The notes: generated from the sequence alone by a model not told the origin. Numbered from the stretch's first letter, positions 7,578 to 17,752 are shown. The stretch: DNA of 64,000 nucleotides from UBA11490 sp045654505 (GCA_045654505.1 JAZONM010000007.1:62001-126000); one strand, 5' to 3'. Program-made: numbers and translations.

Positions 7578-9659
7578 TTATTCAAGAAGTGTCTCATACA
7601 TATCAAGTATTTCAGGATATCTATACAAATTGTTTATTTTATCAATCCTATTGTGTGTCGCAAGTGCGCCTCGCTTAAAATCATATTCTTCCCCGTCAGA
7701 CACATTTGGATATTTCCATTCTATTACATTGTTGGCAAGCAAAAACTTATCATTAAAATACGGCGCTCCACTTATGTTGGATTGAAAAACATTTGTATTC
7801 TGATCAAAAATAGAGTCACCATAATAAAAACACGGATTATACCCTACCCCCAAAACATCAAATAAGGTAGGAAGAAGATTGAAGGTGGAAGTAAATTTAG
7901 TCATTTCATCATCACCCATTATGTCATAATATTTACTACTTAATTTTGTATCAAGAATAGCACAAGGTATCTTGTAGAGCGAGGTATCATATGTCGAGTT
8001 GGAATAGTCCAAACCCCTCATGTAATAAGCAAGTCCATTATAATAACAATTATGATCTGCAAAAAATAATATCGTAGTAGTATCATAGAGTGTCAAATTT
8101 TTACCTTCACTATCACAAATATCCGTCATTGTATTTTTCAAATTATTAATCAAAATCCCCACCATTTTATCTACGTCCATAGCAGCAGACTTGTACCACA
8201 GAAAGTAATTTAGCATTTCTTCATCTTCAGGTATTTCAAAACCCATATCTTCTAAAAACACACACATATTGTCATAATGTCCGCCGTTTTTGTCTTTATC
8301 TGCGGTCAATATGTCATAATATATTTGCAATTGAGGGCGGGGTTGATGATTGCCATGCATTGTTATTAGTGAGAAATGAGTAAATAAATTGCCGGAAGAT
8401 TGTCTATTTACACTATTAGTCATTTTATCAAAATAACGACTCATAACTTCACTATCAAGGGTCCAATTTTTCCATTCATAAAATGGATTTTTATTATCTT
8501 CATCAAAATCGACCCAATGGGTCAGCTGGTCCATTTTTTCAAGTCCAATCACTTCATCAAAACCCGCTTTTGAATGAGTTATGTTTCGATTGTAATACCA
8601 ACTACAATAGTCATGATAATAGGAAGTATTATATCCTATCTCTTTAAGTTTTGCAGGCAATGTAAATTTCGTATCTTTTGAGAAAAGCTGCATCACTTCG
8701 TCACTGGCAGTATTTACGGGATATTCTTTGTCATAATTTCCGAAAAGTGCAAGACCCTCACTTATATTAGTGCGGTTGTTGGCATAAAAATTATTTAGTT
8801 TTATTGTGTCCATACTTTCAAAAAATATATTGTATAAATTGGGTGTAAAATATGGGTCTATCGCATAATATTCCATAGTCTCTAAAAGGATAGTCATCAC
8901 ATTATTTCCTTCCGATATCCCTGTGTAAGTCGAAGGCACATGCCGACCATTAGCCAAATACTTTGCCGTATCCCATTTCTCTTCTTCTGTTATGTTTTCT
9001 TTACTTAATATGTTTGATATGTTTTTGATATAAAATCCAAATGTTCCAAATTTTTTATAAGCATCTGTTTTGCTCGTAAGATTCTCATAAAGATATTTGT
9101 CACTTTCAAAAACATAAAAATCAGGACTATCAGAAAAGTCACTCACAAGACGACTTTGTATATGATAACCCGAAAGTCCTACAAATAGAAATATCAATGT
9201 GTAAGAAAGTATAATCGGTATGTTTTTTACTTTATAGACAAAATCGACTGTTTTCTTTTTTGAAATTTTAATGTAAATAAAAACAGATAAAATGTACAAA
9301 ACAAGAATGATTGTTGTGCGTTTGTAGTCTATAAAAGATGGCTCAAATGCTCTGACACCCTCTTTTGAAAGGGCTAGCACATCCAAGGAAAACAATTCTC
9401 CCGCACCCTTCCTAATGATCAGATTTGCCACACACAACAACAACTGCAACGTATACAAAAACCAAAAAATAATGCTTTGCAAAATATAGTTTTGCGCAAG
9501 ATAAATTATTGCGACAATAATCAAAATTGCACACAAATCAAAATAAAAATATTTTGGGAATACGCCAAAGTCCATACACATGAAAAAAACAATCTCCAAC
9601 AATATTGCCGAGACGGCATAAAGCAGTATTAGTTTTGTACTTTTATTCATAATTTTCAT
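7578..9659 (-). CDS. LtaS-like membrane sulfatase (phosphoglycerol transferase family)
   Basis: About 693 residues: five predicted N-terminal membrane helices (first about 210 residues) and a large extracellular sulfatase-fold domain, the architecture of lipoteichoic-acid synthase and related phosphoglycerol transferases. Metal and active-site positions align with LtaS: NVMTILLETMEYY (the metal-binding Glu), NNRTNISEG (candidate catalytic Thr), ITMHGNHQPRP (His) and FFADHNCYYNG (Asp-His). It probably moves glycerol phosphate from phosphatidylglycerol to a lipid- or glycan-linked acceptor outside the cell. The canonical GKTSD sequence around the catalytic Thr is not conserved, so the exact product is uncertain. 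Starts are ambiguous: ATG 9659 (chosen), ATG 9650 or GTG 9683; none has a strong ribosome site. Transcribed divergently from leuS. Confidence 0.85.
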   Translation of the reverse strand: MKIMNKSTKLILLYAVSAILLEIVFFMCMDFGVFPKYFYFDLCAILIIVAIIYLAQNYILQSIIFWFLYTLQLLLCVANLIIRKGAGELFSLDVLALSKEGVRAFEPSFIDYKRTTIILVLYILSVFIYIKISKKKTVDFVYKVKNIPIILSYTLIFLFVGLSGYHIQSRLVSDFSDSPDFYVFESDKYLYENLTSKTDAYKKFGTFGFYIKNISNILSKENITEEEKWDTAKYLANGRHVPSTYTGISEGNNVMTILLETMEYYAIDPYFTPNLYNIFFESMDTIKLNNFYANNRTNISEGLALFGNYDKEYPVNTASDEVMQLFSKDTKFTLPAKLKEIGYNTSYYHDYCSWYYNRNITHSKAGFDEVIGLEKMDQLTHWVDFDEDNKNPFYEWKNWTLDSEVMSRYFDKMTNSVNRQSSGNLFTHFSLITMHGNHQPRPQLQIYYDILTADKDKNGGHYDNMCVFLEDMGFEIPEDEEMLNYFLWYKSAAMDVDKMVGILINNLKNTMTDICDSEGKNLTLYDTTTILFFADHNCYYNGLAYYMRGLDYSNSTYDTSLYKIPCAILDTKLSSKYYDIMGDDEMTKFTSTFNLLPTLFDVLGVGYNPCFYYGDSIFDQNTNVFQSNISGAPYFNDKFLLANNVIEWKYPNVSDGEEYDFKRGALATHNRIDKINNLYRYPEILDMYETLLE

Positions 9660-9846
9660 TTTGTCATCAATTTTCCAATACACTTATTCTAAACATAAGT
9701 TTTACTAAAGAAAAATATATAAAAGTCGTTTTCCTTAGAAAGATTTTGATTCTTTAAAAAAACGACAAAACCCTCTCCAACATCTACAAAATCCGCACAA
9801 CACACGTTTTTATGAGTTGAGGAAAAGCATATATTGACAAATATTA

Positions 9847-9875
9847 TTGCCAAAAAGTGTTTATGGTGGTATAAT
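9847..9875 (+). promoter_or_regulatory. Promoter of leuS
   Basis: TTGCCA (9847-9852), 17-base spacer, extended -10 TGGTATAAT ending at 9875. No T-box leader lies between it and ATG 9899. Confidence 0.8.
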
Positions 9876-9898
9876 TTGCGTATATTTGAGGAGAAATT

Positions 9899-12325
9899 AT
9901 GCGCGAATATAATTTTGAAGAGATAGAAAGAAAATGGCAAGAAAAATGGGCAAAAGAAAAGGCTTTTAAAGCCATTGATTTTCACCCTACAAAACCTAAA
10001 TACTATATGCTTTACGAATTTCCAAATGTAAGCGGAAATCTACACATGGGACACCTAAAAGGTACAGTACCTTCAGACGCACTGGCTCGTTATAAAAGAT
10101 TTTGTGGCTATAATGTATTGTTTCCTATTGGCGGTGATGCTTTTGGACTTCCTGCTGAAAATGCAGCAATCAAATATGGTATCAATCCTAAAAAATTTGT
10201 AGCAGACGGCTTTAAAAACATAACTGACCAATTTGTAAGACTTGGTTTGTCTTTCGATAGAGAACGCTCATTCTGTACAAGCGACGAAGACTATTACAAA
10301 TGGACTCAATGGATTTTCATGCAATTGTACAAACACGGAAAGGCATACAAAGAATATGGCACTGTAAATTTTTGTCCTAATTGCAAAACCGTATTGTCAA
10401 ATGAAGATAGCCAAGGCGGAAAATGCGACAGATGTAATGGTGCTGTCCAACAAGTCGAGCGCTCTGTTTGGTTTTTGAGAATGAAGGAGTATTCGGAAAA
10501 GCTTCTTGGTAATGTAGACAGAATACAAATGAACGAAAACCTTAAAGAACAACAACGCAACTGGATTGGCAAAAGTGAAGGAATGCAAGTGAAATTTGGT
10601 CTTGTAGATGAAAAAGACAACAAATTGGGCGAAATTGAGATATACACAACTTGCATTGAGACAATCTATGGCGTAACTTTTGTAGTTGTTGCTCCAGAAA
10701 ATCACTTAATCGATAAATATACAGATGTTATTCAAAACATGGCTGATATCGAGGAATATAGAAGAAAAACCTCTTTGCGAAGCGAGTTTGACCGAATGAG
10801 CGACACCAAGACAAAGACTGGCTGTGAAGTAAAAGGTTTGTACGCAATCAATCCTCTTACAAACAAAAAAGTAGCCGTATATCTTGCTGACTTTGTGCTT
10901 GCCAATTATGGTACTGGCGCGGTAATGGCCGTTCCGTCTCACGACCAAAGAGACTATGACTTTGCAAAAGCATTTGATATCCCTATGATTCAAGTAATAG
11001 AAGGCGATGTAAGCGAAAAAGCGGTTGAGAAAACCGAATACATACCTCTTGATAGCCGACTTATAAATTCGGGCGAATTTTCGGGCATGACTATCAGTGA
11101 GGCAAAACCTAAAATGTGCGAAAAAGTAATAGATATGGGCGTAGGATATCGTCAAATCAATTATAAAATGAAAGACTGGCCTTTCAATCGTCAAAGATTT
11201 TGGGGCGAACCTTTCCCTATTGTATACTGCGACAAATGTGGTACAGTATGTCTTGATGAAAAAGATTTACCTGTTACGCTTCCCCAAACTGATGATTATC
11301 TTCCAAATGAGACAGGCGACTCGCCTTTGACAAAGATAACCGATTGGGTAAATTGCACTTGTCCAAAATGTGGCGGAAAGGCAAAAAGAGAAACTGACAC
11401 AATGCCAAATTGGGCAGGATCTAGCTGGTACTGGCTTAGATATTGCGACCCACACAATGACAAAGCTCTTGCGGATTTCGACAAACTGAAGTATTGGGGA
11501 AGTGTGGATTGTTATACTGGTGGAACCGAACACATAACTCGTCACGTACTATACGCCTTCTTCTGGCAAAACTTCTTGTATGAGATTGGAGTTGCGCCTA
11601 CTCGTGACCCATTCATTAGAAAAATGGGTAGTGGTCTAATATTGGACGACCAAGGAAAGAAATTGAGTAAAAGTAGCGCTAATGGTGTACCTGCGATTGA
11701 TGTTCTTAATCAATACGGCGCCGACTCTACTCGTCTTCACGTACACTTCCTTGGTGGATATGAAGACAATACCCCTTGGACTTTTGATGGAATGGCAGGA
11801 ATAACAAGTTTTGTCAATCGCGTATGGAGTCTTCAAGATATGATTAAAGGCGAAGAAGTAAGTAAAGAACATATTTACGACTTAAGCAAAACAATCAAAA
11901 AAGTCGGTGAAGACTTAGAAAACTTAAGACTAAACACAGCTATTTCCTCTCTAATGATTTTCCTTAAGAAAGTAAAAGAAGATGGTTATATCACAAAAGA
12001 AGAATTGAGACAATTTTTGATTTTGCTTAATCCTATCGCTCCACACATAACAAGCGAGATGTATGAAATAGTATTTGGAAAAGACATTATCAATGAAACA
12101 TGGCCTACATACGACGAGAAGAATTTGGTAAAATCCGAAATCGAATTGGCTTTACAAGTCAACAGCAAGATAATTGCGCGAGCAAACTTCTCTACTGACC
12201 TAGATGAAAAACAACTTGAAGAGATGGCTCTACAAAACGAGGAAGTCATTAAAGCCATTATCGGAAAACAAGTAGTAAAAGTTGTGGTAGTAAAAGGTAG
12301 ATTGATAAATATTATCGCAAGATAA
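9899..12325 (+). CDS. leuS: Leucyl-tRNA synthetase
   Basis: Class I aminoacyl-tRNA synthetase, 808 residues, the normal bacterial length. HMGH (residues 49-52 within NVSGNLHMGHLKG) and KLSKS form the ATP site. Two zinc-binding cysteine clusters are seen: CPNC with CDRC near residue 165-180, and CDKC with CPKCGGK around 445-500. The CP1 editing insert (about 215-400) carries the GAVMAVPSHDQRDYDFAKAF hallmark that hydrolyses mischarged tRNA. The anticodon-binding domain and the C-terminal domain (ending KVVVVKGRLINIIAR) are complete. Starts at ATG 9899 with GAGGAG upstream; has its own promoter and terminator. Unlike many Bacillota leuS genes it has no visible T-box, so leucine-responsive control is not evident. 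Confidence 0.97.
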   Translation: MREYNFEEIERKWQEKWAKEKAFKAIDFHPTKPKYYMLYEFPNVSGNLHMGHLKGTVPSDALARYKRFCGYNVLFPIGGDAFGLPAENAAIKYGINPKKFVADGFKNITDQFVRLGLSFDRERSFCTSDEDYYKWTQWIFMQLYKHGKAYKEYGTVNFCPNCKTVLSNEDSQGGKCDRCNGAVQQVERSVWFLRMKEYSEKLLGNVDRIQMNENLKEQQRNWIGKSEGMQVKFGLVDEKDNKLGEIEIYTTCIETIYGVTFVVVAPENHLIDKYTDVIQNMADIEEYRRKTSLRSEFDRMSDTKTKTGCEVKGLYAINPLTNKKVAVYLADFVLANYGTGAVMAVPSHDQRDYDFAKAFDIPMIQVIEGDVSEKAVEKTEYIPLDSRLINSGEFSGMTISEAKPKMCEKVIDMGVGYRQINYKMKDWPFNRQRFWGEPFPIVYCDKCGTVCLDEKDLPVTLPQTDDYLPNETGDSPLTKITDWVNCTCPKCGGKAKRETDTMPNWAGSSWYWLRYCDPHNDKALADFDKLKYWGSVDCYTGGTEHITRHVLYAFFWQNFLYEIGVAPTRDPFIRKMGSGLILDDQGKKLSKSSANGVPAIDVLNQYGADSTRLHVHFLGGYEDNTPWTFDGMAGITSFVNRVWSLQDMIKGEEVSKEHIYDLSKTIKKVGEDLENLRLNTAISSLMIFLKKVKEDGYITKEELRQFLILLNPIAPHITSEMYEIVFGKDIINETWPTYDEKNLVKSEIELALQVNSKIIARANFSTDLDEKQLEEMALQNEEVIKAIIGKQVVKVVVVKGRLINIIAR

Positions 12326-12336
12326 ACATTACAAAA

Positions 12337-12370
12337 TAAAAAATCTAGTCAAAAGACTAGATTTTTTCTT
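12337..12370 (+). terminator. Terminator after leuS
   Basis: 10-bp stem AAATCTAGTC/GACTAGATTT with an AAAA loop and a T-rich tail. Confidence 0.88.
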
Positions 12371-12413
12371 TTATTTGTTTTTTATTTTTACACACGACCA
12401 GTAATATTAAATA

Positions 12414-14210
12414 CTAGTTTTGAGCATAAACATAAGTTTTGCTACTTTGAAGTTTTATTAGAGGATAGCTTGCAAGCGCTCCTTCCAAATCCGCTTCAGC
12501 TACAACAGTATTTGACAATCCTGTATTTGCTCCACCAATCATGTAATAACGATACTCATGAGCTTTAAGATTAGCAAAAGTGTTTACAGGAGTGGAAGCA
12601 AGACCACCATCTACCAATACGATATATCCATTTCCTGCCTTACTTGCAAGAGTAGGAAGATTGGCACTTAGATTTCCATTAGTGGTTTTTGCATAATAAA
12701 CTTGTTTTGTCTCGCTATCATTGCTCAATTTTTTTATACCATTCTGAACAATTGTTACGTTGGCTTTGTCTGTAGCCTCGATTGTATATGGATTACCTGC
12801 TGTAGTAAGTTCTACATTTCCATCCTTACTAACAACTTTAGTATAATAATATTCGTCAACAGATTTCATGCTATTGAATGCAGAATTTAGTGTAATTGAA
12901 CCTTTGACATTTGTAAATAGTCCGTTTTGATAATACTCTTTTACGTCAATATTACCATAAGTATTGTATATTACCATAGATGATGTTTCAGTCATAGTTG
13001 TTGTGCCATCATTCGCTGGCAATACACCACTTTTCTTTATAGTAATATTTGAATTTTCATTTTTAATTGATGCTTGATTGCATAGCAAATCTATAGTTAT
13101 GCTACCATATATATTGTCAATACGGGTTTTGCCCATTAAATTTTTTATTACAATATTTGCATTTTCTGTGAATATAGAAACATTGTTTAGGGTTGTTGTG
13201 CCATTTTCTTTATAATGATACTTCTCCTCAACAGTTTCGGTAGCCGCTGCTGTCACCTCTTTTGTATAATTACTGCAATTTATTGTGCCTACTTGTACAC
13301 CGCCTGAAGCAGATTTGAATACAAAATCTCCATTCTCACAAGTAATTTCATTTGCCTTTAGCAAGATATTATTTCCCAATATCTCAACACCATTTTTTGC
13401 TACCAAAGTATCAAAGATATAATCTGCCTTATCTGAATTAAGTACAAATTTTTCTTTGATTGTAAGCTTTGTAAAACTTGAGAAATCAAATATACCACGT
13501 TTTGTAGACAAAATAATATTATCTAAAGTTACGTCTGTCTTTGCATTGTCACCGTCTCTATCAAAACCACCAAGTGTGATATTGCCAGTCTCAGTCTTAG
13601 CAACAAGTGATTTTACTCTAAGTGGCGCATTAAATTTATTGTCATCGGTAACACTATTTTTTAGTGTTATGCTACCCTTTGTAGTAGTAATGTCACAGTA
13701 ATACGAAATTTCTTTCTTTGATTCTGTCTTTGTAAAAATTTCTGGCACTACTATAACAATACGATTTCTTTCTTTATCAAAACTGATAGCACCTTCAGGA
13801 TTGGCCACTTTCATATTGACAATCATGCAGCCATCTTTCATAGAAAGAGATGTAGTAACAGCAGGAGTGTATACCTTATCTGTAGATTTTACAAAACCTG
13901 TAAAGTCGCTCACTGTATAGTAATTGATTTGCGAACCTTCTTTGTCTGGTTGGATCCTAACAGAATACACACCAGAATCAATAACAAACTTTATACGAGG
14001 ATTGTCATTTTCAATCGCTTGTCCATTATGCACAAAATTATTTATATTTATTGACGCAAAACGGTCAGTCTGAATATTGATATTTTTGAAAGTGTACCCA
14101 AAAAGTGACCACTTGAATAGATACATTCCGCCCAATAACAATATTCCTACCACGAATACTGCTCCTATTATCAACATAGTGTAGATAAAAATACCCTTTA
14201 GTACTTTCAT
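12414..14210 (-). CDS. Membrane-anchored DUF4097-like beta-repeat protein
   Basis: 598 residues. One N-terminal membrane helix (about residues 7-32), then a long extracellular part of repeating short beta strands rich in N, T, D and I, such as VKSLVAKTETGNITLGGFD, LDNIILSTKRGIFDFSS and NITIKKSGVLP. This periodicity is typical of DUF4097 (putative adhesin-like right-handed beta-helix) proteins, which often carry phrases like TTKGSITLKN. Family assignment is by pattern only. The role is unknown; such proteins are usually membrane-tethered in Bacillota. It lies downstream of alaS on the same strand, 73 bases away with no clear terminator between, so read-through from alaS is possible. Confidence 0.7.
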   Translation of the reverse strand: MKVLKGIFIYTMLIIGAVFVVGILLLGGMYLFKWSLFGYTFKNINIQTDRFASININNFVHNGQAIENDNPRIKFVIDSGVYSVRIQPDKEGSQINYYTVSDFTGFVKSTDKVYTPAVTTSLSMKDGCMIVNMKVANPEGAISFDKERNRIVIVVPEIFTKTESKKEISYYCDITTTKGSITLKNSVTDDNKFNAPLRVKSLVAKTETGNITLGGFDRDGDNAKTDVTLDNIILSTKRGIFDFSSFTKLTIKEKFVLNSDKADYIFDTLVAKNGVEILGNNILLKANEITCENGDFVFKSASGGVQVGTINCSNYTKEVTAAATETVEEKYHYKENGTTTLNNVSIFTENANIVIKNLMGKTRIDNIYGSITIDLLCNQASIKNENSNITIKKSGVLPANDGTTTMTETSSMVIYNTYGNIDVKEYYQNGLFTNVKGSITLNSAFNSMKSVDEYYYTKVVSKDGNVELTTAGNPYTIEATDKANVTIVQNGIKKLSNDSETKQVYYAKTTNGNLSANLPTLASKAGNGYIVLVDGGLASTPVNTFANLKAHEYRYYMIGGANTGLSNTVVAEADLEGALASYPLIKLQSSKTYVYAQN

Positions 14211-14283
14211 ATTTTAATCCTCAAACATTTTTTTTATTATATAATAATAAATTTTAAAAAGCAATTGATACGCAATATACTTT

Positions 14284-16107
14284 TTACTTTTTAATTACAG
14301 CCTTTATACGTCTAACGCCTGCACTACTGCTCTCTTCTTTAACAATTTTGAAAGAAACCAATTCGCTAGTATTATTGGCGTGTGGTCCTCCACAAATTTC
14401 CTTACTAACATTACCAATTGTGTAAACTTTTACACGATTGCCATATTTGCTATCAAAAATTCCAAGAGCACCTGAGTTTTTAGCATCTTCGACACTCATC
14501 TCCTCACAAGTAACAGGGATGGCTTGCTTGATTGCGTCGTTTACAAAATCTTCTACTTTTTGTTTTTCCTCAGCGGTCATTGGTTTTCCGTACGAGAAGT
14601 CAAAACGAAGTCTCTCACTTGTAATATTACTGCCTCTTTGGTAGACATCATTACCAAGATAATGCCTTAGACCAGCTTGAAGCAAGTGACAAGCAGTATG
14701 AAGTAGTATTGTGTCTGCATCATTGTCTGCAAGACCACCTTTAAAGTGACCGCTACTGCTACTACGAGCAAGTTCTTGGTGAGCCTTATACGCTTCTTCA
14801 AAGCCTTTCTCGTCCACAGTATAACCTTTTTCTTCTGCCATCTCACGAGTTATTTCTAGCGGAAAACCAAATGTTTCGTAAAGACGAAAAGCTTGTTTTC
14901 CATTGATAATATTTTCTACTACTTCACCTTTGGCCTTTGCAAATTCTTTATGTTTTTCAATATTGCTTATAACTTTCTCAAATTCTTTTACGCCTTGATT
15001 TAGTGTTTTTAAAAATTTCTCTTCTTCCTTATTCAATTCGCTCAAAATCTTCTCGCGATTTTCCACAAATTCAGGATAAAACTCTTTAAAATAATCAATA
15101 TATACATCTGCAATTTGACCAAGACTGCCTTCGGCAATACCAAGAAGTCTCGAATGTCTTACTGCCTTACGTATTAGACGGCGTAGTACATATCCTGCAT
15201 CTGTATTGCTAGGAGTGATACCATTTACATCTCCCAAAATAACAGTAGCAGTACGTACATGGTCAGCAATGATACGGAAAGAACGTGTCCATTCATCACC
15301 ATCATCATTGTATTTTTTGCCTGACAATTCTTCAATTTTTTTCAAAGAACCCTCAAATACATCAGTCATATATACAGTCTTCACACCATTCAATACAATA
15401 AGATTACGCTCTAATCCAAATCCACAGTCTACATTTCTTTGTTTTGCTGGTATATACTTATTGTCATCAATTTTCTCGTATTCCATATATACGTCATTAC
15501 CAAGCTCAACAAATTTTCCACAGTGACATGATGGATTGCAATGCTCACTACATTTAGGTTTTCCTGTATCTAAAAACATTTCACTATCTGGTCCGCAAGG
15601 TCCGCGATTTATCTCCCACCAATTGTCCTCTTTTGGCATGAAATATATGCGGTCTTTTGGCATTCCACATTCTTCCCAAAGACGTGCACTTTCCTCGTCG
15701 CGTGGTGCATACTCATTGCCTTCAAAAACAGTAACTGCCAATTGAGTAGGTTTTAGTCCAAGATACTTTTCACTTGTCAAAAACTCATAACTCCAAGGAA
15801 TTTTCTTTTCTTTAAAGTAGTCTCCAAGACTCCAATTGCCCATCATTTCAAAGAATGTCAAGTGAGTGCCATCACCCACCTCATCTACGTCACCTGTGCG
15901 AATACATTTTTGAATATCACAAAGACGTTTTCCCTCAGGGTGTTTTTGTCCAAGAAGATATGGCACAAGTGGGTGCATACCAGCAGTAGTAAACAATACT
16001 GAATTGTCGTTTTCGGGAATAACAGACGCACTAGGAATAATCACGTGCCCTTTACTCTCATAAAACTCCAACCATAATTTCTTTAATTGATTTCCAGTAA
16101 ATTTCAT
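14284..16107 (-). CDS. alaS: Alanyl-tRNA synthetase, short form without C-Ala domain
   Basis: Class II synthetase of 607 residues (usual AlaRS about 870). The catalytic core (MKFTGNQLKKLWLEFYESKG, TTAGMHPLVPYLLG, CIRTGDVDEVGDGTHLTFFE, GFGLERN) and the tRNA-recognition domain are present. The editing domain keeps its zinc-ligand motifs HTACHLLQ and CGGPHANN. The protein stops right after it (VRRIKAVIKK), so the coiled linker and DHHA1/C-Ala domain are absent. A cysteine-rich insert (CSEHCNPSCHCG, near residue 185) lies in the core, resembling AlaRS of CPR bacteria and some Clostridia. ATG 16107 is chosen over 16110 because it sits 6 bases from GAGG. No frameshift or downstream remnant of the missing domain is seen, so this is probably the native form. 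Confidence 0.93.
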   Translation of the reverse strand: MKFTGNQLKKLWLEFYESKGHVIIPSASVIPENDNSVLFTTAGMHPLVPYLLGQKHPEGKRLCDIQKCIRTGDVDEVGDGTHLTFFEMMGNWSLGDYFKEKKIPWSYEFLTSEKYLGLKPTQLAVTVFEGNEYAPRDEESARLWEECGMPKDRIYFMPKEDNWWEINRGPCGPDSEMFLDTGKPKCSEHCNPSCHCGKFVELGNDVYMEYEKIDDNKYIPAKQRNVDCGFGLERNLIVLNGVKTVYMTDVFEGSLKKIEELSGKKYNDDGDEWTRSFRIIADHVRTATVILGDVNGITPSNTDAGYVLRRLIRKAVRHSRLLGIAEGSLGQIADVYIDYFKEFYPEFVENREKILSELNKEEEKFLKTLNQGVKEFEKVISNIEKHKEFAKAKGEVVENIINGKQAFRLYETFGFPLEITREMAEEKGYTVDEKGFEEAYKAHQELARSSSSGHFKGGLADNDADTILLHTACHLLQAGLRHYLGNDVYQRGSNITSERLRFDFSYGKPMTAEEKQKVEDFVNDAIKQAIPVTCEEMSVEDAKNSGALGIFDSKYGNRVKVYTIGNVSKEICGGPHANNTSELVSFKIVKEESSSAGVRRIKAVIKK

Positions 16108-16203
16108 CATTGTCCTCTTTTTATACTCTATTATATTTTATATAATAGCATAATCTTTATGTTTTTTTCAACTATAAAACCGCTTATTTGCGATTATTTG
16201 TAA

Positions 16204-16234
16204 ATAAAAAGACCTGCAATCGCACAGGTCTTTT
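16204..16234 (-). terminator. Terminator of the dnaB operon
   Basis: Stem AAAAGACCTG/CAGGTCTTTT around a short loop, followed by T residues on the minus strand, about 38 bases past the dnaB stop. Confidence 0.85.
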
Positions 16235-16271
16235 CAAATTTGAGAGTTTATCTTTCTCTACCCGATAAATT

Positions 16272-17723
16272 TTAGAATATATCGTCTATTATGTCACTTT
16301 CGTCCAAAGGTGTGATTTCTGGAAGGTCTGGCGGAACATCTTTATCACTTGGCATCGGCATTGCTGGTGCATTTTCCTCTAGGCTTTGTGCATTAGCATC
16401 TTTTTCCAAGTTTTTGAATGTAGTGATATTTCCTATCCATCTTACTGGGATATCTTCACACGCACCATTACGGTGTTTTGCAACTACGATTTGTGCCATT
16501 GTTTGTTGGCTTACAGTTTGTTCGTCTTGATCTGGACGGTGAATGAATATAACCATATCTGCGTCTTGCTCAATCGCACCACTCTCACGTAAGTCGGATA
16601 GTACTGGTTTGTGTCCGGCACGACCTTCTACAGCACGCGACAATTGTGAAAGAAGGATTATCGGAACATTAAGTTCTTTTGCGGCAATCTTTAGGTTACG
16701 GGTAATTTCCGAAATCTCCACCTGTCTGCTTTCTACACGTTTGTTTCCAGATGACATCAATTGCAAGTAGTCAATCATAACAAGGTCAAGACCTTGTTCG
16801 CGTTGGATTTTCATACACTTAGAAAGGATTGTGAATGGTGTATTTTGTGACGAATCGTCTACAAATATATCTGCGTGTGCAAGTTGTTCTTTGGCAGCCC
16901 AAAGTTCCTTCCATTCTTTTACGGAAAGTTCGCCCTTCAATGCTTTTCCCATGTCCACATATGCTACCGAACATAGACTACGTTGGGCAATTTGGATTTT
17001 AGGCATCTCAAGTGAGAAAACAGCACATTTCTTTTTACCCTTTATGGCTGCGTGATTTACTATATTCATACCAAGGGAGGTTTTACCAAAACCTGGACGA
17101 GCAGCGATAAGTATAAGGTCACTTTTTTGAAAACCATTTGTAAGTTTGTCAAGACCGTAAAAACCTGTCGGAACACCTTGTACAGTACCCTTGTCTTTTT
17201 GTAGGGTTTCGAATTTGGAAATAACATCGTCTAGGGTATCCTTCATTGGAGTCAGGCTACTTCTTTCCTCATTTTTTCCTATCTCGAAAATATTTTTCTC
17301 AGCAAAAGCAATGGCTTTGTTTTTATCCTCGCCCTCATAAGCGGTATTGATAATCTCTTGTGATGCGGTTATTAATTGGCGCAAAACACTATCACGTTTT
17401 ACTATCTCGACATAGTGCTTGTGATTGCTCGCTGACGGAACAATATTTGTAAGTGTAGTGATGTACTCAGCACCACCCACTTTATCCATAAGTCCATTTT
17501 TGTCAAGTTCGTCAGTAAGAGTAATAAAGTCGATTGGCTTATTTTGACGTTGGACATCACCCATTGCATCAAAAATAAGTTGGTGCGCCTCGACATAAAA
17601 ATCATTGGTCTTAAGCGCATCAATAATCGCAAAACTAGCATCTCCATCAATCAAAACACAACCAAGCACACTTTGCTCGGCTTCGATATTATGTGGTAAA
17701 ACTCTTGCATCTTTTTTTGCCAT
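16272..17723 (-). CDS. dnaB: Replicative DNA helicase DnaB
   Basis: Hexameric replication-fork helicase (named DnaC in Bacillus), 483 residues. The N-terminal helical domain begins LPHNIEAEQSVLGCVLID, followed by a linker. The RecA-like ATPase domain starts around residue 180, with Walker A ARPGFGKTSLGMN, Walker B LVMIDYLQLM and the downstream ILLSQLSRAVEGR, LSDLRESGAIEQDADMV segments that contact DNA and the neighbouring subunit. Full length with an acidic C-terminal tail (DESDIIDDIF). Walker A reads PGFGKT where many relatives have PSMGKT; the catalytic Lys is kept. Third gene of an operon with a lipoprotein and a small membrane protein, 29 bases after the latter. Confidence 0.97.
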   Translation of the reverse strand: MAKKDARVLPHNIEAEQSVLGCVLIDGDASFAIIDALKTNDFYVEAHQLIFDAMGDVQRQNKPIDFITLTDELDKNGLMDKVGGAEYITTLTNIVPSASNHKHYVEIVKRDSVLRQLITASQEIINTAYEGEDKNKAIAFAEKNIFEIGKNEERSSLTPMKDTLDDVISKFETLQKDKGTVQGVPTGFYGLDKLTNGFQKSDLILIAARPGFGKTSLGMNIVNHAAIKGKKKCAVFSLEMPKIQIAQRSLCSVAYVDMGKALKGELSVKEWKELWAAKEQLAHADIFVDDSSQNTPFTILSKCMKIQREQGLDLVMIDYLQLMSSGNKRVESRQVEISEITRNLKIAAKELNVPIILLSQLSRAVEGRAGHKPVLSDLRESGAIEQDADMVIFIHRPDQDEQTVSQQTMAQIVVAKHRNGACEDIPVRWIGNITTFKNLEKDANAQSLEENAPAMPMPSDKDVPPDLPEITPLDESDIIDDIF

Positions 17724-17752
17724 TTCTTCACCTGTTTTTTATTTTATTTTTC

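Noticed and set aside
9690..9898. T-box riboswitch upstream of leuS (also considered upstream of alaS and serS)
   Set aside because: No T-box sequence or specifier stem could be seen; short leaders instead.
10706..11194. 162-residue minus-strand frame within leuS
   Set aside because: Reverse of a well-supported synthetase gene.
16204..16234. Attenuator for dnaB
   Set aside because: It is downstream of the dnaB stop on the minus strand and works as an ordinary terminator.
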